From JBAXPW01 sp037132015 (GTDB lineage: Bacteria > Patescibacteriota > Microgenomatia > UBA1406 > GWC2-37-13): DNA of 8,650 nucleotides. The translations under genes and the position numbers were made by a program. The stretch covers positions 1 through 8,650 of the forward strand of contig JBAXPW010000064.1 in assembly GCA_037132015.1 (NCBI GenBank), written 5' to 3'. The notes beneath the pieces are model-generated. The model was not told where the DNA came from. It worked only from the letters and a program-made list of their open reading frames with translations, and ran no database searches. Positions 1 through 7,820 of this stretch are shown here, one piece after another. Position 1 is the stretch's first letter, and the number at the start of each line of letters is the position of its first letter.

Positions 1-107
1 TATCTCAGGAAGAGTTAGATGAAGTGGTAGAAGAGCTTAACAATAGACCTAGAAAAGTGCTACAATATCGTACACCCAACGAAGTTTTTTATCAGTTTCC
101 TTACTAG
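1..107 (+). CDS. IS30-family transposase, C-terminal end (5' part outside window)
   Basis: The frame starting at base 3 is open from the window edge and encodes 34 residues before a TAG at 105-107. The stretch EELNNRPRKVLQYRTPNEVF is the typical C-terminal end of the DDE integrase core of IS30-family transposases, where LNxRPRKxLxxxTPxEVF follows the catalytic glutamate region. The family carries out cut-and-paste or circle-mediated transposition of its own element. Only the tail is visible, so it cannot be judged whether the element is intact. The stop is followed within a few bases by a probable IS terminus, and the Nudix gene begins 53 bp downstream. Assignment to IS30 is firm from the motif; the subgroup is unknown. 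Confidence 0.85.
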   Translation, partial: SQEELDEVVEELNNRPRKVLQYRTPNEVFYQFPY

Positions 108-134
108 CTGTTCGGATTCGAATTAGAATTCAGC
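108..134. mobile_element. Probable right terminus (inverted repeat) of the IS30-like element
   Basis: Directly after the transposase stop comes a block containing TTCGGATTCGAATTAGAATT and ending near CAGC. IS30-family elements normally end within a few tens of bases of the transposase stop, and their terminal repeats are of similar AT-rich composition. The left end lies outside the window, so the inverted-repeat match cannot be checked and the exact boundary is a guess. Confidence 0.4.
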
Positions 135-159
135 AAATATATTTACGAATAATAAACCT

Positions 160-663
160 ATGGATCAGAAATATAAGCGATATACGCAAACAGCGGTTAC
201 TGTATTTATTCATCATGGAGATGATTATTTACTTTTATTACGTGATAAAAATAAATCTGTTGATCCTGTTCGACTAAATGGAGTAGGTGGTAGGCTTGAA
301 TTAGGAGAAGAGTATCTCACTGCATCAGTCAGAGAAACAATTGAAGAGACTGGATACAAGGTAACAAAGGAAGAAATGAAATTTTCTGGTATTGTTCGTT
401 TACAAGATGGATATCCCGAAGACTGGATAATGTGTTATTTTACGATAGAGGTATCTTCAAAAATAATTCCTCATGGAAATAGTACAGATGATGGGGAACT
501 TATGTGGATGTCATCAAAGGAAGTTCTTTCGAGTGATTTTAAACTTGTAGACAATCTGCACTATTGTTTTGAAGATATTGTAAAGGGAAACGTATTTTTT
601 TTGAGTTGTATATTAAATACGGATCATAAAATTATCCAACACACAAAATCGTATTTGGAATAA
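160..663 (+). CDS. Nudix hydrolase (MutT/MTH1-like)
   Basis: This is a 167-residue Nudix pyrophosphohydrolase, which cleaves nucleoside diphosphates linked to another moiety using a divalent cation. The Nudix box is at residues 44-66 and fits Gx5Ex7REUxEExGU: G44, E50, R58-E59, E62-E63, G65, with T60 in place of the usual aliphatic residue. The preceding LNGVGG resembles the WNGxGG found ahead of the box in MutT/MTH1-type 8-oxo-dGTP hydrolases, so nucleotide-pool sanitation is a reasonable guess, but substrate cannot be read from the box. A late MWMSSKEVL segment fits the usual C-terminal W-x-x-x-E/D-L region. The ATG at 160 gives a normal N-terminus running into the first beta strand (TAVTVFIHHG); no clear Shine-Dalgarno site is seen. 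The gene lies just outside the IS end, and its stop is 2 bp from the glmS stop on the other strand. Confidence 0.88.
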   Translation: MDQKYKRYTQTAVTVFIHHGDDYLLLLRDKNKSVDPVRLNGVGGRLELGEEYLTASVRETIEETGYKVTKEEMKFSGIVRLQDGYPEDWIMCYFTIEVSSKIIPHGNSTDDGELMWMSSKEVLSSDFKLVDNLHYCFEDIVKGNVFFLSCILNTDHKIIQHTKSYLE

Positions 664-665
664 AT

Positions 666-2426
666 TTATTTTACTGTCACACTTTTTGCAAGATTTCTTG
701 GCTTGTCTGGATCATAACCTTTTGCAAGAGCTAAGAAATATCCCAGAAGTTGTGCTATTACTACATTTGGAATAACGGTAGCATCTCCACAATTTTCTAT
801 TTGAATAAATTCATTATAAACTGCATTTGGTTTATCAGAAATTCCTATAACATATGCTCCTCGTGCCTTTACCTCATGTGCTGAAGATAGAGTATCCTCA
901 TATGTTTCATCACTTGGATTATATATGATGACAGGAGTCCCTTCTTCTATAAGTGCCATGACACCATGTTTTAGTTCGCCTCCTGCAAATCCTTCAGCAT
1001 GAATATATGAAACCTCTTTAATTTTTAGCGCAGATTCTAGTGCTGTTGGATAGGATACACCTCTTCCAAGAATAAAGATATGATTTTTGTTCATCAACAT
1101 ATCAGCTAATTTTTGAAGTTTAGAATAGTCCTTGATGATTCTCTCCACCTCTGCGATAGCTTTTTTAAGATAAACACATCCATCTTCATATGTTTGATCG
1201 ATTGCATGAGAGATAAGATACAACAACGCAATTTTAGCTGTGAATGATTTTGTTGCAAGTACGCATTTTTCAGGTCCTGCATTTAACAATAATTTATAAT
1301 CGCTCATGCGATATAATGTCGATCCAAGCACATTCGTGATTGCCATTATTTTTGTGTTCTTTTCTTTTACTTTTTTTAGAGAAGAAATAATATCAATAGT
1401 TTCACCAGATTGTGAAAGAGCTATTACCAATGATTTCTCTTTTATAAAATCTATTAAGTAGGGAAATTCTGAGCCAACAGCAACATTGACATGACGTTTA
1501 GCGATTTTTGAAAATAAATAGGTACCTGCAAGTCCAGCATAAAATGCTGTTCCACAACCAATAAAATAAGTACCATATGCTTTTTTTATAACTTCCGCTA
1601 ATTCTTCGATAGTTCTTTTTTGTGTATCTATGATGGATCGTAATACACGTGGTTGTTCATGAATTTCTTTCATCATAAAATGAGGAAACGAACCAAGATC
1701 TACATCTTCCTTTGAATATGATAATTCAGTAAATTCTATATGTTTCTCTAATCCTTCATTATCAGTAACAGCATATTGTTTTCTTGATAGATATAACATT
1801 TCATTATCATCTAAAAAATAGACAGAGTTTGTATGGGGTATCAAAGCTGAGGCATCTGAAGCGATAAAAAGTTCATTCTCATTTTTTCCAAATACGACAG
1901 GTGAACCATTTTTGATTGCAAAAAATTCTTCCGACTCAGGAAAAAAAACAATAATAGCATTCATTCCTCTTACCTTAGAAAAAAGTTCAAGGACTAATTG
2001 TTTATGATCTGAGATATGTTTATGAAGGTGATCCAATAAGTGTGCAATTACTTCAGTATCTGTTTCTGAAATAAATGAATATCCTTCATTTATTAACATG
2101 TTTTTTATCTCTGAAAAGTTTTCGACTATTCCATTATGAACAACTATAATTGTTCGCTTTGCATTTGTATGAGGATGGGCATTATTTTCAGTAACTCCAC
2201 CATGTGTGGCCCAACGAGTATGTCCAATTCCTGCAAAAGAATGTATTTCAGGAAAGACGTTATTTCCTATTTTCCCTGTATGTTTTTCAAGATGTATTTT
2301 ATCATCCGATGTTTTTATTGCCACACCCCAAGAATCATATCCTCTATATTCGAGTGATTTAAGACCATCAAGTATAATAGTTCCTGCGTTTGGTTTATGT
2401 CCTAGATAAGCAAATATTCCACACAT
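666..2426 (-). CDS. glmS: Glutamine-fructose-6-phosphate aminotransferase (isomerizing), GlmS
   Basis: A 586-residue cytosolic enzyme converting fructose-6-phosphate and glutamine to glucosamine-6-phosphate and glutamate, the entry step to UDP-GlcNAc, peptidoglycan and other amino-sugar polymers. The N-terminal class II glutaminase domain starts MCGIFAYLG, with Cys2 as the nucleophile after Met removal; it also shows GHTRWATHGG (68-77), HNGIVEN (97-103) and SETDTE (120-125). Two SIS sugar-phosphate domains follow: FIGCGTAFYAG and ALSQSGETID (336-345) in the first, and ILGRGVSYPTALESALKIKE plus AEGFAGGELKHG (477-488) in the second. The C-terminal tail PRNLAKSVTVK contains Lys581, matching the E. 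coli lysine that binds the open-chain sugar. E. coli GlmS is about 609 residues, so this version is slightly compact but complete. It is preceded by its own extended -10 promoter and has no room for a glmS ribozyme. Confidence 0.97.
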   Translation of the reverse strand: MCGIFAYLGHKPNAGTIILDGLKSLEYRGYDSWGVAIKTSDDKIHLEKHTGKIGNNVFPEIHSFAGIGHTRWATHGGVTENNAHPHTNAKRTIIVVHNGIVENFSEIKNMLINEGYSFISETDTEVIAHLLDHLHKHISDHKQLVLELFSKVRGMNAIIVFFPESEEFFAIKNGSPVVFGKNENELFIASDASALIPHTNSVYFLDDNEMLYLSRKQYAVTDNEGLEKHIEFTELSYSKEDVDLGSFPHFMMKEIHEQPRVLRSIIDTQKRTIEELAEVIKKAYGTYFIGCGTAFYAGLAGTYLFSKIAKRHVNVAVGSEFPYLIDFIKEKSLVIALSQSGETIDIISSLKKVKEKNTKIMAITNVLGSTLYRMSDYKLLLNAGPEKCVLATKSFTAKIALLYLISHAIDQTYEDGCVYLKKAIAEVERIIKDYSKLQKLADMLMNKNHIFILGRGVSYPTALESALKIKEVSYIHAEGFAGGELKHGVMALIEEGTPVIIYNPSDETYEDTLSSAHEVKARGAYVIGISDKPNAVYNEFIQIENCGDATVIPNVVIAQLLGYFLALAKGYDPDKPRNLAKSVTVK

Positions 2427-2459
2427 ATATGAAAATGAAATGAATAATTCATCAGCTCT

Positions 2460-2468
2460 ATTATATCA
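2460..2468 (-). promoter_or_regulatory. Extended -10 promoter of glmS
   Basis: On the minus strand, TGATATAAT gives a perfect TATAAT (2460-2465) with the TGn extension (2466-2468). Transcription would start near 2453, leaving a leader of about 27 nt before the glmS ATG. No good -35 hexamer is present at 16-18 bp, as is common for extended -10 promoters. The leader has no Shine-Dalgarno-like purine run. Confidence 0.55.
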
Positions 2469-2489
2469 CTATTTGTATAATCAGTTATG

Positions 2490-2897
2490 TTATGGAATGA
2501 TTCTATTTTTGTGTAAGTCTCTTCTTGTGTGTATGAAGCCCGCCAATCCTATACTGACTGCTCCTCCAATGTAGAGCAGTGCAGGAACTATTCGTATAAG
2601 AAATTTTGAGATAAAGGATTGTAACTTATATCGAGGTACTTCTGTAATCAGAGAGTTTACTGTTTGTTCGGTAAGTGGTTCTGCGATATGTTTATTATAT
2701 TCAAATGCAAAAAGAAATAGGATAAAACCAATAAAAATAAACAATGTTTTTCTTGAAGGCTTGTAAAATGCCATACCAAGAGATACTACTATCCCAATAG
2801 CAAATATGATCGCTAAAAAGTTATGAAGAATGATAAAATAGATAGTATAAAATATATTTTGTTTCAAATCGGCTGGCATATCAAAGAGTGTGTTCAT
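2490..2897 (-). CDS. Small three-helix membrane protein of unknown function
   Basis: I do not recognise a family for this 135-residue protein. It shows three hydrophobic segments, at about residues 17-43, 50-66 and 102-122. A polar stretch of about 35 residues (EYNKHIAEPLTEQTVNSLIT onward) separates the second and third and would be on one face of the membrane. Lysine and arginine cluster after helix 1 (KPSRK) and at the C-terminus (HTRRDLHKNR), suggesting that these ends are cytoplasmic. There is no signal-peptidase site and no catalytic motif. It lies 63 bp upstream of glmS on the same strand and is divergent from the CvpA-CAP gene, with 49 bp between the two starts. Codon and base composition match its neighbours. 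That it is a real gene is supported by its coherent membrane topology, the absence of an alternative gene, and a promoter-like sequence just upstream. Confidence 0.7.
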   Translation of the reverse strand: MNTLFDMPADLKQNIFYTIYFIILHNFLAIIFAIGIVVSLGMAFYKPSRKTLFIFIGFILFLFAFEYNKHIAEPLTEQTVNSLITEVPRYKLQSFISKFLIRIVPALLYIGGAVSIGLAGFIHTRRDLHKNRIIP

Positions 2898-2904
2898 TGT
2901 ACTA

Positions 2905-2934
2905 ATTTTATCATGAAGATGTTGTCTATATCAG
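2905..2934 (-). promoter_or_regulatory. Promoter of the three-helix membrane protein, probably leaderless
   Basis: On the minus strand the -10 box TAAAAT (2905-2910) carries a TGa extension (2911-2913), and an 18-bp spacer separates it from a weak -35 CTGATA (2929-2934). Only 7 nt lie between the -10 and the ATG at 2897, so transcription would begin at or beside the start codon. The region lies inside the 49-bp divergent gap shared with the CvpA-CAP gene. Confidence 0.45.
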
Positions 2935-2946
2935 ACTAAATTATTT

Positions 2947-3942
2947 ATGGATATATTACGATTTTCTCTATTTTCTATTACGCTTAATTGGATTGATTTT
3001 ATTTTCATAGGAATTATACTTCTATTTTTACTTACAAATAAAGGCTTTTTTGAAACATGTATAGAGATTGGTTCGTTATTATCTGCTATATTTTTTTCAT
3101 ATCTTACATACAAACCTTTATCTGATATGATGGTTTGGATAGCTGGTATGCCTCGTGGTATCTCACAAGTATTTGGATTTTTTATAGTATGGTTTATTAT
3201 TGAAACATTTATTAGAATAGTGTTATTCATAATTTTTAGGAGATTATTAGTTCCACTTCGAGATAATCGGATAAATAGAATTTCAGGATATTTTTTGTCA
3301 ATTGTTCAAGCTTGTATTCTATCATTGTTTTTTATTACACTAGTGTTCTCACTTCCAGTAAAGGGATTTATAAAAAAGGATATTTTAGAATCTCTGACGG
3401 GACCGTTATTTGTTGGAGTCTCAAGTAATTTTGAATCATCCATAAAAAATATTTTTGGTGATGCGATTACAGAGACGCTCAATTTTATTACTGTTAAACC
3501 GGGTACTGGAGAAACATTAGATCTTGGATTTAAGACAAAAACATCTCAACTTTCTAACGATGAGTCTTCTGAAGGAATAATGATTTCTTTACTCAATACA
3601 GAGCGTACAAAAGTAAAGAGAAAAACTCTGATATTTGATAAAGCGCTACAACAAGTAGCACGAGAATATGCTATAGAGATGATGAAAAATGGATTCTTTT
3701 CACACACATCTAAAATTGATAATACTACGGTGAGCGATCGAGCATTGAGAAATCACATTGATTTTGGCGTTGTAGGAGAGAATCTTGCGTTTGCTCCCGA
3801 TGTATATTTGGCTCACCAAGGTCTGATGAATTCATCAGGTCATAGAAAAAATATTTTATCCCTTGATTATAAAAAAGTAGGAATTGGTATAATTGATGGA
3901 GGAGTGTATGGCAAGATGTTTGTACAGGTATTTTCAGATTGA
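2947..3942 (+). CDS. CvpA-like membrane domain fused to a C-terminal CAP (SCP/PR1) domain
   Basis: A 331-residue two-part protein. Residues 1 to about 140 hold four hydrophobic helices (about 14-30, 37-55, 73-98, 114-138) in the arrangement of the CvpA/colicin V production family, including NWIDFIFIGIILLFL at the start. After a linker of about 65 residues, residues 210-331 form a CAP domain: LLNTERTKVKRKTLIFDKAL, then FFSHTS with His253, VGENLAF with Glu278, and SSGHRKNIL with His299, ending in VGIGIIDGGVYGKMFVQVFS. These are the conserved residues lining the CAP cavity, as in bacterial YkwD-like proteins. Orientation cannot be proved, but bacterial CAP domains usually act outside the cytoplasm, so an external cell-wall-facing domain is likely. 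The biochemical function of such CAP domains is not settled. The gene ends 3 bp from the convergent PEP carboxylase gene. ATG at 2947 puts a short tail before helix 1; no ribosome-binding site is evident. Confidence 0.85.
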   Translation: MDILRFSLFSITLNWIDFIFIGIILLFLLTNKGFFETCIEIGSLLSAIFFSYLTYKPLSDMMVWIAGMPRGISQVFGFFIVWFIIETFIRIVLFIIFRRLLVPLRDNRINRISGYFLSIVQACILSLFFITLVFSLPVKGFIKKDILESLTGPLFVGVSSNFESSIKNIFGDAITETLNFITVKPGTGETLDLGFKTKTSQLSNDESSEGIMISLLNTERTKVKRKTLIFDKALQQVAREYAIEMMKNGFFSHTSKIDNTTVSDRALRNHIDFGVVGENLAFAPDVYLAHQGLMNSSGHRKNILSLDYKKVGIGIIDGGVYGKMFVQVFSD

Positions 3943-3945
3943 TAG

Positions 3946-5454
3946 TTATCCAATACTTTTACGAATTTTTCCTGCTTCTTCAATATATCCAGTTAGGTCT
4001 TTTTCAGAGCTGAGACGATTACTTATAAGCTCTACTAAATAATAATGTTCGCGTTGTTCATGATTTTTTGGGCCGACCTCGTGACCAAGGTATTCTTCAA
4101 TAGCTTTAACATCTTCTTGATATTGTTTCCATCCTTCATTCGTCAACGCTAATTTTTCAATCACAGACTTATTTACATACTCTGCTGATCGTTCAAGATC
4201 ATGACGAAGATTTATATAGAACTTTTCTAGAATAGGAAGATGCCCTTCTTTTGTGGCATATTTGATAGTTCTTCCAGTTCCAATAAATTCGGGAGGAGCA
4301 CCAAGTGAATACATAGATGCAGTAAATCCGATAGCTCGAGGTAATGATACTTTACCAACACCTCGTGAATACCCAAATAGTCCCACATGTTGTACTCGTT
4401 CACGACGTTTTGGAATATGTTTGGATACTAAATTTACATCTATTGCAATCTTTTCAACTGTTGGTTTATACAGTGAAGTTCCTATCTCGATAATTTTCCG
4501 TATGATTGATTGCTCTTTTTTTGAAATAGATTGTGCTGTTCCCTTTGGTAAAATCGTATCTAATGTTTGAATTGCTTTAATCACATCCTTTTTCGGATAA
4601 TCATAGCGAAATGCACTTTGGATCAAGAATGTACGGATGCCAGCATATTCATTTGAAAATACAGATACTGTATCAGGATTAAGACCTCCACGAAATGGAA
4701 GTGATGCGGCTCCAATGATAGGATATAAAGGAATTTCATTTTCCTCTTCAAACTTTTTATAAGAATGAAGTGCCATTTTTATAGCAAGTACCGTAGGTAT
4801 AATTCCTGAGTTAAGTGCGGGGTCTGATCGAGCAAAATAGGGTCGCATATATTCAGGCTTTTTCTTTAATTTTTTTACAGAATATTCTACATATTCTTTA
4901 AGAATAGTATCGGAGTTGAGAATCACTTCTACTTGTTCAAACAACGGAATAACTTCTATGTTATCCATTTTTGTATCACCAAATTGGTAATATTTATGTT
5001 TAAGAGTTGCTATCTCTCGAAAAGCTTCTTGAATATCAATAAGATCTTCAGCACTTTGAGTCATTGGTAAAATAACTTCAAAGAGCGGATTGTCAGCAAG
5101 GGCAAATCGTTTACTGAGGCCAGAAGCGGAGAGGATACCCATAAATGCTCTTCCGAGTCTAAATTCAGTCTCAACTTTTGGATTGGGTAATCTGAATGTG
5201 AGAAATTTGTCTCTTCCTATCTGATGTTCCTTGAAATAATCAAAATGCGTACTTAATAATCGTTCCATCACAGATTCATCTACATATTTTCCTTCCCAGT
5301 CCCATTTGTATTCATCTATTCCGAGATCAGAATAAGTAAGGAATGCTTCCATTGATTCATCTTGAGTTGTGATGAGTGGTTGCGTATGCCAATAGGGAGT
5401 AGAAGCGTGGTCAGGATGTTGCGAAGCCATGGTGGTTGGGATCTTTCGTTTCAT
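3946..5454 (-). CDS. ppcA: Phosphoenolpyruvate carboxylase, archaeal type
   Basis: This 502-residue enzyme adds bicarbonate to phosphoenolpyruvate to give oxaloacetate and phosphate, an anaplerotic step that supplies aspartate and related products. It belongs to the short archaeal-type family (about 500 residues) rather than the ~900-residue bacterial type. Diagnostic segments, numbered from the chosen start, are IPTTMASQHPDH (5-16), DEYKWDWEGKYVD (47-59), FRLPNPKVETEFRLGR (87-102), LPMTQSAEDL (129-138), IPLFEQVE (169-176), YFARSDPALNSG (206-217), the glycine loop LPFRGGLNPDTV (252-263) and SLGAPPEFIGTGR (383-395). All are intact. The frame can be extended 15 bases to a TTG at 5469, but the ATG at 5454 gives the usual MKxKIPxTM start and lies 6 nt after a candidate -10 box. 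It follows hsdR on the same strand by 47 bp and converges on the CvpA-CAP gene. Some clostridia and CPR bacteria are known to carry this family. Confidence 0.95.
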   Translation of the reverse strand: MKRKIPTTMASQHPDHASTPYWHTQPLITTQDESMEAFLTYSDLGIDEYKWDWEGKYVDESVMERLLSTHFDYFKEHQIGRDKFLTFRLPNPKVETEFRLGRAFMGILSASGLSKRFALADNPLFEVILPMTQSAEDLIDIQEAFREIATLKHKYYQFGDTKMDNIEVIPLFEQVEVILNSDTILKEYVEYSVKKLKKKPEYMRPYFARSDPALNSGIIPTVLAIKMALHSYKKFEEENEIPLYPIIGAASLPFRGGLNPDTVSVFSNEYAGIRTFLIQSAFRYDYPKKDVIKAIQTLDTILPKGTAQSISKKEQSIIRKIIEIGTSLYKPTVEKIAIDVNLVSKHIPKRRERVQHVGLFGYSRGVGKVSLPRAIGFTASMYSLGAPPEFIGTGRTIKYATKEGHLPILEKFYINLRHDLERSAEYVNKSVIEKLALTNEGWKQYQEDVKAIEEYLGHEVGPKNHEQREHYYLVELISNRLSSEKDLTGYIEEAGKIRKSIG

Positions 5455-5460
5455 GTAAGT

Positions 5461-5489
5461 AGCATACAAACTTCAATGAAATAATTCAA
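5461..5489 (-). promoter_or_regulatory. Candidate promoter of ppcA, start-codon proximal
   Basis: Between the hsdR stop and ppcA, the minus strand holds TTGAAT (5484-5489), a 17-bp spacer and TATGCT (5461-5466), each matching 4 of 6 consensus bases. The expected transcription start falls on the ATG at 5454, which favours that start over the upstream TTG. It would allow ppcA to be transcribed independently of hsdR. Confidence 0.4.
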
Positions 5490-5501
5490 GAAGAAATTAC
5501 A

Positions 5502-7814
5502 TTACGCGTATAAATACTTTTGAAAGCTGATAAATATATCACGAATTTTTGTCACTCCTCCAAGCATCTTCTCTGCATCATTTATTGAATGATAGTATAT
5601 TTTTAATAAATCAGGTAATTTTTCTTCAGCTAATTCACTAACTCCTGAAATAATATATTGAGACAGAACATATTCAATAAATAATTGTTGCGCGTCTGTA
5701 TAGTGATTTTTTAAAAGTAATTTCTTTGCATTTGTTATTCTCTCAGTTCTTGAAACGGGCACTATTCCAAAGGTTACATATGCAATCACATCATACATAT
5801 CGCTATCTTGAGCTTTAATCAATTCCTGTATAATTTTTAATTGATCTTTTCCATATCCTTTGGATTTTAGTTTTTGTAAAAATACAGTTCGTGAATTTGG
5901 ATCAGACCAAATATATATTAGTTGCTCTAATGATGGAATGATTGATGATATATCCTCATATAAATTTTGAATAAACTCACTTGCCGAAAGTGGTTTACCC
6001 TCAACATCCCAAATTGAAGTAGATGCCATATGTTGTATCTCATGTTCTTTGCCATCCCTCAACTTAATACGTGTAATTATTCGTTTTTGCACTGTGTCTT
6101 CATCGCTGGTTTCATCATCAATAATTGCGTTTATATTTTTTCTGTTCTTATCATGTGTTTCAAGAGAATCTTCTATATTTTCAAGGGGCTCTCCGTCCCA
6201 TTCAGGTTGAGAGAAATTTGCATATGCATTCACAAAATCAATAACAGTAAAATAGGTTTTACCTTCAAAGATGCGAGTACCTCGTCCAATGATTTGCTTA
6301 AATTCGATCATACTATTTATTGGGCGCATAAGTACTATATTACGTACATTTTTTGCATCTATTCCTGTAGATAATTTTTGAGATGTTGTTAAAATAGTTG
6401 GAATTGTTTTTTCAGTATCTTGAAAATCATCAAGATATTCATCGCCTATTTTTCCATCATTCGCAGTTACTCGTACACAATAAAGTGGATCAGGGGATGG
6501 TTTTTGTCGATTTATTAAATCGCGTATGAGTCGAGCATGTCCCTGATTAGCACAGAATACAATAGTTTTATCATAGGGTAGTATTTCTTCTAACATTATT
6601 TTTACTCGATTTGATTCTTTTTCTTCAATCTCAATCGTTACATTAAAATCATTGTTATCATATACTTTTCCTTCTTCTACGGCACCTTCAATTACTTGAT
6701 CATCTTTGGTGTAGATATATTCATCCATTGTTGTTTGGATACGGCGCACCTTAAACGGAGTGAGGAATCCGTCATTGATTCCTTGTTTGAGTGAATAGGT
6801 ATATACGGGTTCTCCAAAATATTTATATGTATTTACATTGTCTTTTTGTTTAGGCGTAGCAGTGAGTCCGAGTTGCACAGCATCGGAAAAATATTCTAGA
6901 ATGGTTCTCCAATTGGATTCATCGTTTGCACCACCTCGATGACATTCATCTATGATGATAAGATCAAAAAAATCTTTTGGATATTCACCATAGTAGGGTG
7001 TACTATTTGGTCCTGACATAAATGTCTGAAAGATGGTAAAAAATATGCTTCCATTTGTCGGTACTATACCTTTTGATCGGATATCTTTTGTTTTTATTCG
7101 TACTAATACATCTTCTGGAAATGCTGAAAAATTATTAAATGCTTGAGTTGCTAATACGTTTCTGTCTGCAAGGAAGAGTATGCGAGGTCTTCGTAATCCA
7201 TCACGTTTGAGATTCCATCGTGCGTGAAATAGTTTCCATACTATTTGAAATGCGATAAATGTTTTTCCTGCTCCTGTAGCAAGAGTGAGTAAGATTCGTT
7301 TTTTTTCTAAAGCTATCGCATCTGTAGCTTCGCTAATAGCGATTTCTTGATAATATCGCATACTTTTTGAATCATGTATATATTCATAGGGTATTTCATC
7401 AAATTTATTTTTCCATTCACTGATTTGTTTATTGATTGCATTCCATAGTTCATCGGGAGTAGGGAAGCGGTCAAGATATTGTTCTTTACCCGTCTTCATA
7501 TTTATCTCGTATATTTGGTTTCCATCGGTTGCATATGTGTATTCTATATGAAGTATGTCTGCATATTTTTTGGCTTGATTTACTCCTTCTGTAGCGCCAG
7601 CTCCGTATGCTTTTGCTTCGATGATTGCGAGTTTGTAGTTTTTATATACTAATACATAATCTGCTATTTCTGGGTTGCTTCTACTTTTGTCAGATTTGAT
7701 ACGTCCTCTTGATATTTGATATTCTCTGCGTATGTATGAATCTTTGACTATTCCCCAACCACTTTCTTTGAGTTTGGGATCTATGATTTCTGCCCGTGTC
7801 TCTGCCTCGTTCAT
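5502..7814 (-). CDS. hsdR: Type I restriction enzyme R subunit (EcoEI-like HsdR)
   Basis: A 770-residue ATP-dependent DNA translocase and endonuclease subunit, which in a type I system joins HsdM and HsdS to pump DNA and cut it far from the recognition site. The N-terminal HsdR_N nuclease domain (about 1-130) has the PD-(D/E)xK pattern: PEIADYVLV with Asp52 and IIEAKA with Glu66/Lys68. The SF2 helicase core follows, with ATGAGKT (179-185, Walker A), IIIDECH (DECH 289-292), LGLTATP (315-321), TTSQKLSTGIDAKNV (476-490) and QIIGRGTR (507-514). The region from about 590 fits the EcoEI_R_C C-terminal domain that contacts the methylase core. Length matches EcoEI-type (type IB) subunits, with no frameshift or missing motif. 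The ATG at 7814 fits the family start. No hsdM or hsdS occurs in the window: ppcA lies downstream, and a plus-strand hypothetical gene and repeats lie upstream. A standalone helicase-nuclease role is possible. Confidence 0.92.
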   Translation of the reverse strand: MNEAETRAEIIDPKLKESGWGIVKDSYIRREYQISRGRIKSDKSRSNPEIADYVLVYKNYKLAIIEAKAYGAGATEGVNQAKKYADILHIEYTYATDGNQIYEINMKTGKEQYLDRFPTPDELWNAINKQISEWKNKFDEIPYEYIHDSKSMRYYQEIAISEATDAIALEKKRILLTLATGAGKTFIAFQIVWKLFHARWNLKRDGLRRPRILFLADRNVLATQAFNNFSAFPEDVLVRIKTKDIRSKGIVPTNGSIFFTIFQTFMSGPNSTPYYGEYPKDFFDLIIIDECHRGGANDESNWRTILEYFSDAVQLGLTATPKQKDNVNTYKYFGEPVYTYSLKQGINDGFLTPFKVRRIQTTMDEYIYTKDDQVIEGAVEEGKVYDNNDFNVTIEIEEKESNRVKIMLEEILPYDKTIVFCANQGHARLIRDLINRQKPSPDPLYCVRVTANDGKIGDEYLDDFQDTEKTIPTILTTSQKLSTGIDAKNVRNIVLMRPINSMIEFKQIIGRGTRIFEGKTYFTVIDFVNAYANFSQPEWDGEPLENIEDSLETHDKNRKNINAIIDDETSDEDTVQKRIITRIKLRDGKEHEIQHMASTSIWDVEGKPLSASEFIQNLYEDISSIIPSLEQLIYIWSDPNSRTVFLQKLKSKGYGKDQLKIIQELIKAQDSDMYDVIAYVTFGIVPVSRTERITNAKKLLLKNHYTDAQQLFIEYVLSQYIISGVSELAEEKLPDLLKIYYHSINDAEKMLGGVTKIRDIFISFQKYLYA

Positions 7815-7820
7815 AGGTTA

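Noticed and set aside
2136..2409. Short plus-strand open frames inside glmS
   Set aside because: They are antisense shadows of the conserved GlmS N-terminal coding sequence, with no family resemblance.
2427..2489. glmS ribozyme upstream of glmS
   Set aside because: Only about 63 bp separate glmS from the preceding stop codon, and the predicted leader is about 27 nt, too short for the ribozyme; no pseudoknot pattern is visible.
5455..5469. Upstream TTG start for the PEP carboxylase
   Set aside because: The ATG at 5454 gives the family's usual N-terminus and matches the promoter spacing; the extra five residues would lie over the -10 region.
6030..6374. 114-codon plus-strand frame inside hsdR
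   Set aside because: It is antisense to the helicase motif region of HsdR and its composition is that of a shadow frame.
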